A stretch of 64,000 bases of DNA from Papilionanthe hookeriana x Papilionanthe teres. Lineage: Eukaryota > Streptophyta > Magnoliopsida > Asparagales > Orchidaceae. Below are positions 11,100 to 22,199 of the stretch, piece by piece. The stretch's first letter is position 1. Each line of letters opens with the position of its first letter. The stretch covers positions 19,601,310 through 19,665,309 of the forward strand of contig CM040430.1 of the NCBI GenBank assembly GCA_022702705.1. Direction: 5' to 3'. The notes under the pieces are model-generated. The model was not told the origin of the DNA and did not search any database. It saw only the letters and a program-made list of their open reading frames with translations. Position numbers and translations under genes: made by a program.

Positions 11100-11960
11100 G
11101 ACAATCATAAACCTAGGGCAGATCCTCAGAAGAGAGTAAACTCTGTGATGAAGGAAGCATCAAGAAAAAGATTTTGAAGTGGCTTGATGCAGACATTATC
11201 TATCTCGTTTCAGATAGTGCATTGTTTAGCCCAATCCAATGTGTTTCTTTGACAGGGGGAGTGATTATGTTATTAAAAGAACAAAATGAATTAATTCCTA
11301 CTATACATGTCATTTGGTGACGTATATAGTAAACTTAGCAACCAGGAATGATCATTTTTCCTTTGCCCTTTCTAGATCAGATGCTGGATAGGCTAGCTGA
11401 CCACCCATATTTCTACTTTTTGGATGGGTATACAGGGTACCATCAAATTCTTATTGCTCCCGAGGATTAGGAAAAGACCACATTCATGACTCCTTGTGGG
11501 ACTTTTTCTTTTAGGAGGATGCCCTTTAGGTTATGTAATGCAGCCGCTATATTTCAGTATGCATGATGTCGATCTTCTGATACCTGAATGAGAAACGAAT
11601 TGAAGTAATTATGGATGATTTTTCAGTATTTAGCCCTTCATTAAATTCTTGCTTAGATCCCTTGTCCAAGGTACTGTGACAATGTGATGAAACAAATCTT
11701 GTTCTCAATTGAGAGAAGTGCCAATTACTGTCTCAAAATGGATCGTTTTAGGACACAAAATTTTCTAAAGAGATATGGAGGTAGATCCAGCTAAAGTAGA
11801 GGTCATTGTAAATATTTCCCCACCCACTTCAGTGAGAGGAGTTAGAAGTTTCCTGGGACATGCTGGATTTTATTTGCAACACATTAAGGATTTTTTCAAA
11901 ATCATTAAACCTTTACACCATTTGTTAGAAAAAGGAATAAAGTTGTCCTATTCAATTTGA
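11100..11960 (+). pseudogene. E3 reverse transcriptase
   Basis: The order of motifs is KWLDADIIYLVSDSALFSPI (about 11175), FLPFLDQMLDRLADHPYF in degraded form, FLDGYTGYHQILIAPED (11415-11470), TTFMTPCGTFSFRRMPFRLC, then IEVIMDDFSVFSPS (11605-11645), which carries the two catalytic aspartates of the palm in the MDDF form usual for this lineage. The connection segment SVRGVRSFLGHAGFY lies within the open frame at 11775-11960. Several stops and at least two frameshifts (around 11330 and 11560) prevent translation. E3 keeps the reverse-transcriptase core that E1 has lost, so the core was ancestral. Confidence 0.85.
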
Positions 11961-12490
11961 TCGAGATTGTTTAACTACCTTTAACAGTTTTAAAGAGAAT
12001 TTAGTCACTACTCTTTTTATTGTCTCACCTGATTGGGGTACTTCATTCGAGTTGATGCGTTGTGTAAGTGACTATGCTATTGGGGTTGTTTTCGGATAAA
12101 GGCATGACAATATTTTTCATGACATACTATACTAGTAAGTCCCTTACTGAAGCTCAGATAAACTACACAACTACGGAGAGAAGCTTCTAGCTATAGTATA
12201 TGCATTTCATAAATTCAGGTTGTATTTGATTGGTACCAAGTGTACTATTCAAACCAACCATTTTGCAATTCAAAATTTGATGCCAAAAAAGAATGCTAAA
12301 GCACAATTGATCATGTCGATCCTTTAGTTTCAAGAGTTCTATATTGAAGTGGTGGATAGGAAAGGTACAGAGAATCAAATAGCGGACCATTTATCTTAGT
12401 TTGATCTTCATGTGCATTTAATGAGGATATCAATGAAAAATTTTCTAATGAACAGCATCTTGTGGTAACTGAATGGAACACTCAATGGTT
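11960..12490 (+). pseudogene. E3 RNase H
   Basis: Broken frames match the E1 and E2 RNase H: SPDWGTSFELM and SDYAIGVVFG (12035-12095), KLLAIVYAFHKFRLYLIGTK (12182-12241), CTIQTNHFAIQNLMPKK, then YIEVVDRKGTENQIADHLS (12340-12400), the typical end of the domain. An in-frame stop follows the LIMSIL segment. The similarity runs on into the spacer before integrase and ends at the E2 boundary. Confidence 0.82.
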
Positions 12491-13788
12491 TGCTACAAAG
12501 TGAACTACATATTTAGTAACATTTTATCCTACAATCGGTCATACCGTTAGCAAAAAAGTTTATTCATGATGTCAGATACTATTTTTTGGATGACTCATAC
12601 CTTTATAAGAAATGCAAAGAACAGTTGACCCACAATTTTATATTATGATATTTTAATTTAATTGCAACGAAGCCAAAAACTTGACCCCACTATATTATAT
12701 GTATAGAATTGTAATTGTTTATATTGTGGATGCTACGCAAGTATACGTATCGTATCGAGTAATACGGGGCTACTAGTGGAGTCCCGGTTATCGATCCCAC
12801 AGGGAAAGAGAAAATAAAATAACGACTAATTTTAAAATAATAATAATAATAAAACTAGTATACGAAGATTTGGAATTCTAAATTTAAGCGCAATAAAGTA
12901 AACTAAGTATTCTAATCAGGTAACTTAACTAAGTAGAAAATTAATACGTATTGAAAGTGCAGGAAATTAAACTAATTGCTAAATAAGTCTTATCTATTCA
13001 GAAAAAGTATCTTTCCCCTTGTTTAGAAATTTAAATGATTGATGAATTTAAATAAATAATTTTAAGGTATTGTGACAAATAGGAGCATTACTATTCTTTA
13101 CCCTTTGGTCCAGGTGTAAAGAATATTGACTAATCCAATGTTTGATTACTGAATCTGCGGCTAGGTGCGGGAGGATACCGACTGCCACTTCGAGCTCCCA
13201 CGTTCCCCTCGCCCGAGGGCTAACATCTACACTTCGGCTCTCAAACAATAGGACCGAATTGAATATTTTAGTCCGTCACACTAAAATGCTCAATTCTACG
13301 CCCAATGATATTATTTCCTATTTATTTGCACCCTCCTTCCAAGGCTTTTGAATTCCCCGAATATCAGATGTAATTTTTACTATAGTTGATAATCAACACA
13401 TTTTAACATTTCAAATGGCCAGTTTGAAAGTAAATTATGTTTTAAGTAAAAATTATCACAATTTATTAATATATAAAAGTACTTCTATTTTTAGTTCATC
13501 AAGTCACTTAATTTCATAGCAGGGAGAAAGACTAATAAACTACTCAGAATGCATGGGAACTAAACTAAGCATGGATTTCATTTAAAGTTAAAAACAATAA
13601 ATACAAGTACTTATCTCAATTTATCCCCAAGCAGACTCCTCGCAGTTCCTTTTGACTCTTCCTTCCAGTACAGCAAGACTCACTAAAAACTCACTAACTC
13701 ACTAAATACTCACTAAAGACTCAAAATAACTCACTTATAACACTCAAAGACTCCCTAAGACACACACTAAGAAACACAATTTCGGCTT

Positions 13789-13798
13789 CTATATATAG
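13789..13798 (-). promoter_or_regulatory. TATA box of E2 left LTR
   Basis: CTATATATAG lies about 420 bp from the outer U3 end, below the palindrome cluster. In the right LTR the same place reads CTACATATAG (25700-25691), one base changed. It probably drives the genomic transcript. Confidence 0.6.
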
Positions 13799-13879
13799 AG
13801 GTGAGCAAAGGACCAAGAGTTGTGTAAGCATCCCTTCAAAAAGTGTCCAGGTTCAATGTATCAGAGCCATTTGAACTAG

Positions 13880-14035
13880 CTCGCCGTCGGCGACGAACTA
13901 CCTCGCTTTAGGCGAGGCTTCTAGAAGATCTTCAACCGCGCTAGCTCGGCGTCGATGGGCTCGGGCTCGCTGTCAGCGAGACAGTTATAATTCCTTCAGA
14001 AATGTCTCCTCGTAGCCTCGCCGTCGGCGACTCAG
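13880..14035. repeat. GC-rich palindromes in E2 U3
   Basis: The cluster contains CTCGCCGTCGGCGACGA, CTCGCTTTAGGCGAGG, CTCGCTGTCAGCGAG and CTCGCCGTCGGCGACTC. All are variants of an imperfect palindrome CTCGCCGTCGGCGAG set in AT-rich DNA. The right LTR has the equivalent cluster at 25780-25930. Further copies precede each extra ORF (17160-17245 and 18910-19080). Confidence 0.75.
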
Positions 14036-14217
14036 CAAAAATTTCATTATTTTCTTTCTTTTTGCTCCAAATTCGCTCCTTTTTATGATTTTTTCTTTTA
14101 TCACCTAAATTCTTCATTCCTGCAATAAAATAAAGAAAATACCTTTCTTTAAAGTGCAATTTCATTAAAAATAGGTATGAATTTCTTAATAAAATTTTCA
14201 GCGATCAAAATTCCCCA

Positions 14218-14234
14218 AACTTACTTATTACTTG
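14218..14234 (-). other. E2 polypurine tract
   Basis: The minus strand reads GTAAGTTTGGGGAATTT directly before the LTR start TGATCG. The nearby TTGAGGACAAG (14251-14241) is usual upstream of the polypurine tract in Athila-type elements. It primes plus-strand DNA synthesis. Confidence 0.75.
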
Positions 14235-14611
14235 TCCTCAAGTAATTTTAGTACTCCATAAAAATAATGAGTTTTATAATAAGATTTTTCAATTTAAATA
14301 ACTATGAATTAGATTAATTAATATCATACTAAAGTTAAATAAAAAATAATTCATGTAATTTAATTAATCTTATAGAAATAAATTATTTAGTTATCGAGTC
14401 TAAGATTTACTAGCTTACTATTCATTTCGGGAATGATCTATATTTAAAAGTATAACTACTTAAGATATTCATATGATAAGAAATTCAAGAAAATACTATT
14501 AGGTAAAATTCTAATCCATAAACATAAGTTTGGAAATATCTAAGTTTTTCCCTTTAGGTTAATTCAAATGAAGCCAATTTTTGATAAGACATCTCCTCAA
14601 GCTTCTCCTCA

Positions 14612-14678
14612 TTTTTCTTTTTCTTTTTCTTTTTCTTTTTCTTTTTCTTTTTCTTTTTCTTTTTTTCTTTTTTTTTTC
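14612..14678. repeat. (CTTTTT)n microsatellite
   Basis: About ten hexamer units of CTTTTT with a slightly irregular end. On the element strand this is a purine-rich AAAAAG tract, 400 bp from the polypurine tract. Confidence 0.95.
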
Positions 14679-15080
14679 TAATGAGGACTACTGTATCTGG
14701 AGAGCCTGTTAATAATTTTGAACTTCATTTTCATCTTCCTAAATTTGAAACTTAGAAATATTTCTTAGCTTATATATATTTCATAGTTTTTACTTCATTG
14801 ATTTTCAATCTTTTCTTTTTCACTTGAATACTTAAGAATTTTAATTTTAGAATATAGTTTTCATTTATAAAAATAGTTTACTATATTCTTATTCCCTTTA
14901 ACCAAATATTTTATTCTATTTAATCAATTAAAGCACTAGAAATATTTCATTTAACCTTTTATAATAATTAAATAAAATAATTCATATTAATTAAATTGAA
15001 AAAAATTTGCTTATAAAAATCATTTTATAATAATTTGAAAAATAGAAATTGAGAACAAGTTAATAACTAAATTTGTATTT

Positions 15081-15100
15081 TACTCCCCCCCCAAACTTAA
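15081..15100 (-). other. Second polypurine-tract-like site in E2
   Basis: The minus strand reads TTAAGTTTGGGGGGGGAGTA, closer to the family consensus than the tract next to the LTR. It lies about 865 bp further inside. It may be the original tract, left behind when the 3-prime region grew, or a second priming site. The DNA between it and 14235 holds no gene. Confidence 0.45.
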
Positions 15101-15616
15101 ATTTTTATATCTAATCTAAATAATGAAAAAGGAGGAAAGTAAATAAATCATACCTTTGAAGTTTAGGTATTTCTTTTTTTTTCTTTGAAATTTTTGCGAG
15201 CTTTTTCATTTTTCATTCAACTCTGTACCTGTTAGTATTCTCCATATATATATAACAATTTAAAGAAAATGCGGGGATAAAATGCGAGATAAGTATTAAA
15301 CACAACAATTAAAATAACTTCTACACTACACATATGAATTACTACATATTAAAAACAATTGAACTAACAGATTAACAATTTTAAAAACTTAAAACAATAC
15401 AAAATAAAATAAAAACATACTAAAAAAAACTATCACCCTATTTAACATAAAAACAAATGCAAATAACTAACACAAAAACAAAAACTAACTACTATAACAA
15501 TTCAAGCAAATTAATCTAACTAACATCCAATGTCTCAAAATATAAAGTACTTGAATATTACAAACATATAAAGTCCTCAAAATAACTTACACCAAACAAA
15601 TAAAATAAATAAAGTC

Positions 15617-16798
15617 CTAATCTTCAGCATCAAAGTCCCAAACTATATCATCCCCTCCTCGATCCGTAGAAGCTGAGAAGACCGAGCGAGGATGATGCGA
15701 GTATACACAGGGCATTACGGAAAGACAACATCTAAATCTCCACTCCTATAACAACGTTCGGCTTCATAGTATGCAATTTCGTTTTCCGAATGTCATTCGG
15801 AGGTATTCACTATCATAATCATGTCTCCTCTCCGGATTATCGATCCTTTGATTAAAATGATCAAATCTTCTCCCCATTGTTTCTCCAAGCCTGCTCAAAA
15901 CTCCTCCTATGCGGGGTCGATTCATTCATCGGATCTTGTAGGGTAGGGGTGGTAGGCTCGAGTGGTTCATAGCTAGTAGAGGGTATATCTCTACTTGGCC
16001 GAGTGAAATAACTTCTCACTCCCGATCTCCACCCTTCATGAGATTCATACTTATTAATGTTGGCAGTTGTGAGTGGTTTCATAGGTTCCACCCATTCTTC
16101 ATCATCTCTAGCCTCAACTCCAGGAGAGTTAGCGAGTGCAAAATTAATCCGGGTGTCCCAATCCGGCTCCACTCTCATTTCGAGGAGTGTCAGGATGTTT
16201 TGATAAATAATTCTCCCAATGTTGATGCTTCGTTTTTCGAATACGAAGTTCGAGTGCTCTATCTCGTGTTACCTCATTGTGGTGATATGTGAGTAACGAG
16301 TAGAACAAATAAAGTAATGTCGAGCTTTGGAGCTGGATTTAATTTATAAAGAGGAAAATTCACTCTTTCCTGTTCGCTTAATTTTCCAAACTCCGGTCCC
16401 ATCGGTGAGAAAGCTAATGACTTCCTCCAGGTGGTCCTTCCATCGTTCCAAAAGTTTCATACTCGCTAAAGTGCGAGTAATGAACTTCATAGAACGCGTT
16501 AATTCTTGCAGCATCGAAATCTACGAAAAACCCTCGTACCTTTACGGTGCATCTTCAACGGTAGTCGAATTGGCATAAAATTCTTTAACCACTTCTACAG
16601 TACTGCTCATATTGAACGTAACGAAATTCTCCCGACCTCGTTCCTTAATAATCCGCTCTACTTCTCCTCCGGACTTTTGAATACCCGATCCACGATGCAC
16701 TTTCTTCCTTGTATGTTTTCAAAATATTTAGCCTGTGCTCGTGCATTGATGAATCGGTTTTCGTCGAATTCTACTCGACGTTTTTGTCGTGGAGCCAT
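15617..16798 (-). pseudogene. E2 extra ORF b (plant retroelement 3-prime ORF)
   Basis: The start is the ATG at 16798 (MAPRQKRRVEFDENRFINA, then RAQAKYFENIQGRK). A frameshift near 16700 leads to IIKERGRENFVTFNM and VVKEFYANSTTVEDAP, then FFVDFDAARINAFYEV (about 16535). This pattern resembles the conserved domain of putative plant transposon proteins encoded after pol in Athila-type elements and elsewhere. The C-terminal part is open at 16178-15861 (EWVEPMKPLTTANINKYESH), then runs, frameshifted, to a VWDFDAED end at 15617. No signal peptide or membrane helix is visible, so the often used label env-like is not supported here. It is paralogous to ORF a. The function is unknown. Confidence 0.7.
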
Positions 16799-17000
16799 AC
16801 AATCGATCTGTGAAAATTATGAAAATTTTCAATAAACTTAAAAATAATACTAAGAAGGCTTCCTACAACATTTGTAAGCAATTTAAATCAAATTCCATGG
16901 ATTTCCACCGAATATTTCTTCCACATTTTGATTTTTCCTAAAATTTGTAATGTGGTGAAAATACATGGTGGAAATAAAAAATTTTTGCATAGGAGTGAAG

Positions 17001-17008
17001 CTCTTACC
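17001..17008 (-). promoter_or_regulatory. Splice-donor-like site upstream of E2 ORF b
   Basis: GGTAAGAG on the minus strand (GT at 17007-17006), 203 bp before the ORF b start. It is identical to the E1 site at 75-68. It is a candidate donor in a 5-prime leader. No acceptor was identified with confidence. Confidence 0.35.
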
Positions 17009-17154
17009 AAGGGAAGATGAAATCCGGTGTCAAAAAGTGTTGAAATCGCTTCAAATCCAAGATCTCTCAAGCCCTAGGTCGATTTTTGCAAAAATGAGAG
17101 GTCGGTGGATGATGAATAAAATATTTTCGACCTGGCCAAAATATATGTTTTTCC

Positions 17155-17245
17155 CCGACCTCGCTGTCAACAGATTTTTTCGCCGTCGGCGAGCTAATAT
17201 TTTTCGGAACCAAAAACTCTCTGGAAAGATCCGCTGTCGGCGAGA
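17155..17245. repeat. GC-rich palindromes between E2 ORF a and ORF b
   Basis: Variants are CTCGCTGTCAACAG, TCGCCGTCGGCGAGC and CGCTGTCGGCGAGA, 360-450 bp upstream of the ORF b start. They belong to the same motif family as the U3 cluster. Confidence 0.7.
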
Positions 17246-17625
17246 TAAATTTCTGAAATTCTTCACTCATTTTCATCCTTGATTTGCCTTATATTATATT
17301 TCCGATCACATCATTTATTAATTTAATATGAAGATTAGCTACTTATACACAAACAAATTCACACAACACAACAAATTAACTTTAATATCAAAATCCATGA
17401 GATGTACAAACTAACATAATTTAAACTCTATAATCAAACTTCAAACTTCAATTCTTACTACTAATCAAAGATCGCAAACCAATCCACGACACACTAAATG
17501 CCGATACAAAACTATGACACATATCTCAATTAAGTTTGAGATGTTCAAATCATCACTCCACACATAATAAAATCTAAATCAAATTAAATAACATAAATTC
17601 AAATATACTATGGAAATCTTTACTA

Positions 17626-18782
17626 CTACTCTTCAAGGTCAAAATCTTCATCTTCTCCTCGATATTTCGAAATGACGATGATGCACAAATAAGTTATGTA
17701 AAAAGGTTCGAAGGGAAACTCCGAAGGCATTCTTCAAACATCCAACCCTTCTGTCTCGCAAATGAAGAAAGCTAGAAGCCTGTGTGTCCAATGATCAAAG
17801 TGTTCCTTCATCCTCCAGTCCAATGTGATCAAATAAATCGATATATTGTCGATTAAATCTCTCACATTCTCAGCTTCTTCTCCATTCCATTAATTTTCTT
17901 CATAAGTAACTCGGTTTTCTTTATCCAAATGTAATCTTTAAGCATAGGATTATTCTACGAAGCTCTATCAGAGATGAATGTAATGTCTTCATTATTGTCC
18001 AAAGTAGGGAACATATCCGTAGGATCAAGCGGCTTCCAAGGTAATACCTTCCCAAGCTTCATAAGAAACTCGGTACCGACCGCATAATGCAAAAATAGTA
18101 GATGGGTGTCCTAGTCCGCGAACCGACCCATGCACAATTAAACCCAATGCGTACTTAACAATTATTGATCCAACATCAATAAAGGCAATCCAATTTGAAT
18201 ACAATAATTCAATATAGCGCATTCTTTCGAAACCTTGTTTACTCCTCATAAAGGTAACAATTTAGATGAGATGAAAAAGTGCCAAAGGTTTCGAGACAAA
18301 AGATTCAAAAGTGATGCAAGTAGAAACTAACATACCCGTCTTCATGCATTTCCCAATCTTCCGGTTCATCGGGCCGATATCGAAATATCTCATTCATATT
18401 ATATCAAGAAGGCACAAAATTTGAATAGTGACATACCGGGTGTTTTCATGAGAATAATTCATTTACTCTTGATGGAGTAAACGTCACCCATCTTCCCTGG
18501 GACGTAGATATTCTCATTGTTGATCGCATGTGTTGAAAGGTAACTCTTTCACAACTCGGAATAACAATGTAAAGCAGACGTAGTGTAACAAAATACCTCC
18601 CCGTGCCGCAACAGCGATCATTTCTTCTATTCGTAGTGAAATTCCCAATCCTCGATCGACAACCGTTCGATAACTCTTTTCTTTACCAAAACCTTGTTGA
18701 AGATCCGATGCGCTTCCGCACTCACAAATTTCTCGCTCGGCTAAACACTCCATTTAGAGGAATCTAAGAATTTGGAGGCCAT
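17626..18782 (-). pseudogene. E2 extra ORF a (paralogue of ORF b)
   Basis: The start is the ATG at 18782 (MASKFLDSSKWSV). After a stop the frame reads SEKFVSAEAHRIFNKVLVKK with shifts. Open parts are 18753-18514 and 18249-18025 (RSKQGFERMRYIELLYSNWI, then FALCGRYRVSYEAWEG). It ends DEDFDLEE at 17626. The N-terminal pattern (MA-S/P-K, FxSAEA-like, then VxxRVIER) and the acidic FD-E/D-rich C-terminus parallel ORF b, so the two probably arose by duplication. In E1 only the last part of this ORF remains (711-1168). No domain can be named with certainty beyond likeness to plant retroelement 3-prime ORF proteins. All frames are broken. Confidence 0.6.
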
Positions 18783-18904
18783 TATGGTGAATGGAAGGAA
18801 TTATAGAAGAAGGCATTTAGAATGAATTAAGAATGGGTTTTCACTAAGGATTCGGTGCTTGAAACCGTCCCGCATCGGCATTCAAAGTATAAATAACTCA
18901 TCTT

Positions 18905-19085
18905 TATAACTTCGTCGCTCGTCGGCGGAAGTTTCGCTCGTCGGCGACCCGCTATAAACCGCCTTCAAAGTTCCTCGTTGTCGGCGGACGTTTCGCCGCG
19001 CCGAGCTCGATAAATAAACCGATATTAATTTGTGCACGAACCTCACCGTCGACGAGCATCGACCTCGCCGTCGGTGAGATTCCAA
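18905..19085. repeat. GC-rich palindromes and TATA-like box upstream of E2 ORF a
   Basis: At least five variants occur, among them GCTCGTCGGCGGAAG, CTCGTCGGCGACC and CTCGCCGTCGGTGAG. On the minus strand TTATTTATAC (about 18898-18889) follows them, and a GAGCAAAATTGGACATTATT stretch (about 19110-19090) precedes them. The E2 U3 has a comparable order: GGAGCAAAAAG..., palindromes, TATA. So a U3-like module stands before ORF a. Confidence 0.5.
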
Positions 19086-19439
19086 AATAATGTCCAATTT
19101 TGCTCTAAATCCAATAATTTCTTTTCTCATCATAATGGTTCGTATATGTGATGATTCTTAATAATTCGAGTAAGAAAGTTTCAATAATATAAACTAACTA
19201 TTAAGATACACAAAAAATAAGATAAATCAATATTTTGCCGTTCCCATAAAGTCATTATTTAACGTCGTCGACTCGATCCTAATTTCAATTATTAATCGTG
19301 CCGACTAAGCATTAAACCTCTTATAGTTAGGTCTTATACCTTCAAAATATGGTTTTAAGCTATGTCCATTAACTTTAAATTTATGTCCAATTTTGGATCT
19401 TTCGATTTCTATAGTTCCGTATGAAAATATTTGAGTTAT

Positions 19440-20480
19440 GGTGAAAGGTCCTTAACCATCGAGACTTCAATTTTCCCCAAGAAATAATTTCAATCTAGTG
19501 TTATATAGTAAAACTTCCCGTCCCGGTTCAAAATTTCTCCGATTAATCTTCCGATCATGCCATAACTTCATCTTTTCCTTATAAATCCGATCATTATCAT
19601 ATGATTCATTTCTTAATTTTTCCAATTCATTTAATTGCAGCAATCTTTTCTCAACAAACCTTCCTTCATATTATAATTAAATTCTTTAATCGCCCAATAT
19701 GCTTTATGTTCTAATTCAACCGTGCTGCATGTTTTTCCATATGTAAGCCCTATGGAGTCATTCCAACTGAGTTGTATAAGCAAATTCTATAAGCCCATAA
19801 TGCATTGCCTAATCTAATATACCAATCTAACCTATCTTTGGGGTTTGCTGTGATTTTTCTAAAATACGTTTAATCTCACTGATATCACTAATCCGCTAGT
19901 CTCAGGGATGATAGTTAAAGGGAGGTCTTGCCAGTAACATTGTTATTTTCACTAGTTCGCGAATGTATTTATTTCTAAAATGAGTTCCTCCGCGCCGATC
20001 ATCACTCTCGCATTCCAAATCTAGTAAAAACATTTTTCATCGTAAATCTTTGAAACACTCTTAGCATCACACCTAGGTAAAGCTTGTGCCTCAATCCATT
20101 CGTGGAAACATAATCAATGTGTCTACTAATATATATGAGTTTAAAAATGAAGGAATAAAAGGTCCCATAAAATCTAATCCCAAACATCAAAAATTTCAAC
20201 TTCTAATATAAAATTGAAGGGCATTTCGTTTCTTCGTATTATTATTTCCAATTTTCACATTTATCGCAAGTTTTAATATATCCGTATACATCTCTAAATA
20301 GAGTAGCGCAAAATCCGGGACAGTAGAATCTTATAAGTGCTTTTTTTATCATCTCCAAATGTCCTCCAAAATCAAAATCATGACATTTTGAATACTGGTT
20401 CAAACTTTCTTCATAAGGTACACATCTTCTAATAATTAAATCCTTAAATTGCTTATATAAATATGGTTCATCCTAAAAAT
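19440..20480 (-). pseudogene. E2 integrase
   Basis: The fragments match E1: the zinc-binding part near 20420-20250 is degraded. The first catalytic segment reads FDVW, then LDFMGP after a one-base loss (about 20185-20165), so unlike E1 the Asp codon GAT is kept. The second Asp and the Glu region (20010-19850) are blurred by frameshifts. The GKxCxxxxELEHKAYWAIKEFN segment is recognisable near 19730-19680, and the KLWHDRKI and lysine-rich end lies near 19560-19450. It is not translatable as it stands. Confidence 0.75.
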
Positions 20481-20489
20481 AGGTTTTCG

Positions 20490-22150
20490 TATCATGGATG
20501 AATTTTTTCGTTGTTGCAAAGTTAGCATAAAGCGGTAAAATATTACTAACTATATAGCTTACTATATCGCATACCATGGTATTTTCCATTCATTGATATT
20601 ATATGATTGTTCATCGTGAAAACTGCCTATAATTTCATTTTCAATATCGATAATTTATGATTTTCTAATTCGATAAATGATCCGCAATTGACATTCAGCT
20701 TTCTTTCTTATTAACGATCTCAAAATCGAATTTCGCATTAATAGCATCCATCTAATTAATCTGCATGGAATCTTCTTTTTGCATTAAATATTTGATACAG
20801 AATGATCGCATGCACGATACATTTTGTTCCAATCGTATAAGGTCTAAATTTATTAAAACCATATACTACCGCTAATAATTCTCTTTCTCAGAATCGTATA
20901 ATTTATTTTCTCAGCATCATTTAGAGTTTTACTAGCATAGTATATAACTTTAAAATCTTTTCATATCTTTGCCCAAGAATCGCTCCTACAACATAATCAC
21001 TAGCATCACACATAAGCTCAAATAGTTTCTCCCAAATAGTGAAACTATTATGTGTGTTGTAATTAATTTTTCTTTTAAGAGTTCAAAAGCATTCAGCATT
21101 CGATTGTAAATTAAAATTTCTTATCCTTTACTTAAGAAGTTTCCATGTAGGTTGCGCACTTTAAAATCTTTTATATGTCCGTCCGTAGAATCCAAAGATG
21201 TCCAAGAATTCTTACTCCCTTTACCGTAGTTGGAGGTGGTAATTTAGCTATAATCAATTTTTGGCAGGTCCACTTCCATGCCTTTTTTCCGAAATTTTAT
21301 GCCCTAATACAATGCCGCCCGCAACCATAAATCGACATTTCTCCCAATTTAGAACTAAATTTGTTTTCTCACATACTTAATACTTTTTCAAGATGAGTTA
21401 AGCATGTGTCAAATGATGTTCCAAATACAGAGAAATCATCCATAAATACTTCATTCCATCGTCAATTAACTTACTAAATATACATACTCTACATCTCCTG
21501 TTGTCGGCATTACATAATCCAAAAGGCATTCTTCGAAAAGCGAAAGTTCCATAAGGACTAAGAATGTAGTTTTCTGATCCTCAGAGCATCAGACTACGAT
21601 AACCGGTGTATCCATCTAGAAAACAAAATACTTATGTCCTGGCCAATCTATCTAACATCCGGTCTAGAAATGGTAAAGGGAAGCGGATCTTTCCCGGTGG
21701 CCGTATTTAGTTTCCTATAATCAATACATATACACCAACCCGCAACTTGTCTTATAGGAATAAGATCGTTATTTTCATTGGCAGTGACGATCACTCCTCC
21801 CTTCTGTAGAACACAATGAATCGGCTTACCTAGCACCGTCGATATTAGGATATATGACACCATTATCTAACCATTTTAAAAATTTCTTTCTTAACTACTT
21901 CTTTCATTATCGGGTTTAATCTCCTTCCGTATCCGCTTTAGGTTTATGTTCATCATTCAAAATAATTCTACGCATTCGTATCAAGGACTAATTCCTTTAA
22001 TATCCGCTAAAGTCCAACCAAAAGTTTTCTTATATTTTTTTAAAGTTTCTAAAAGTTTTTGCTTCAGATTCGTTTTAATGCGTATGAAATAATAACCGGT
22101 AAAGTTGAAGAATTACCTAAATAAGCATATTTCGTATGATCAATATTTTT
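20490..22150 (-). pseudogene. E2 reverse transcriptase and RNase H
   Basis: In element order: PSLIRMRRIIL-like linker near 21990, then GGVIVTANENNDLIPIRQVA and GWCICIDYRKLNTAT (21820-21695), a degraded FLDGYSGY region near 21620, and VFMDDFSVFGTSFDTCLTHL (21460-21395) with both palm aspartates kept. The connection (LPPPTTVKG) is near 21240-21210. RNase H fragments run from 21010 to 20700 (YASKTL near 20940). The domains are complete in extent but interrupted by many single-base shifts. This supports the view that the missing core of E1 is a deletion, not a lineage trait. Confidence 0.82.
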
Positions 22151-22199
22151 AGCTCAAGTTCGTATGTTTAATAATCGATGGAACTATATTCGTCGTTGT

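Larger units (their letters stand above)
8602..12620 (+). mobile_element. Old Athila-like element E3, gag to RNase H, no LTRs
   Basis: A plus-strand relative of E1 and E2 holds gag (8602-10030), protease (10205-10765), reverse transcriptase (11100-11960) and RNase H (11960-12490). Stops and frameshifts occur throughout, more than in E1. It has no visible LTR or PBS upstream; 8243-8601 is plain AT-rich DNA. The coding similarity continues to about 12615 (YYFLDDSYLYKK, the segment between RNase H and integrase) and stops where E2 begins at 12626. Its integrase is not found right of E2: the integrase at 26547 is of another lineage. E2 therefore either inserted at a pre-existing break or its insertion came with a deletion. 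Confidence 0.85.
12626..14217 (-). repeat. E2 3-prime LTR (left copy)
   Basis: On the plus strand it runs from TGACCCACAATTTT to CAGCGATCA. It aligns with 24561-26122 over its whole length. The copy looks clean. Contents in element order are U3 with three GC-rich palindromes (14030-13880), a TATA box (13798-13789), and a long R/U5 with the GCAAGTATACGTATCGT block near 12741. The inner end borders the polypurine tract at 14218. Confidence 0.9.

Noticed and set aside
13048..13351. Opposed open frames inside the E2 LTR
   Set aside because: They lie in LTR sequence, disagree with the right LTR copy and show no domain.
16965..17282. Open frames on both strands between ORF a and ORF b of E2
   Set aside because: They overlap the GC-rich palindromes, which lower stop-codon frequency in all frames. 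No family pattern is visible.
15617..18782. Calling the extra ORFs an envelope gene
   Set aside because: No signal peptide, membrane helix or cleavage motif can be seen; the proteins look soluble.
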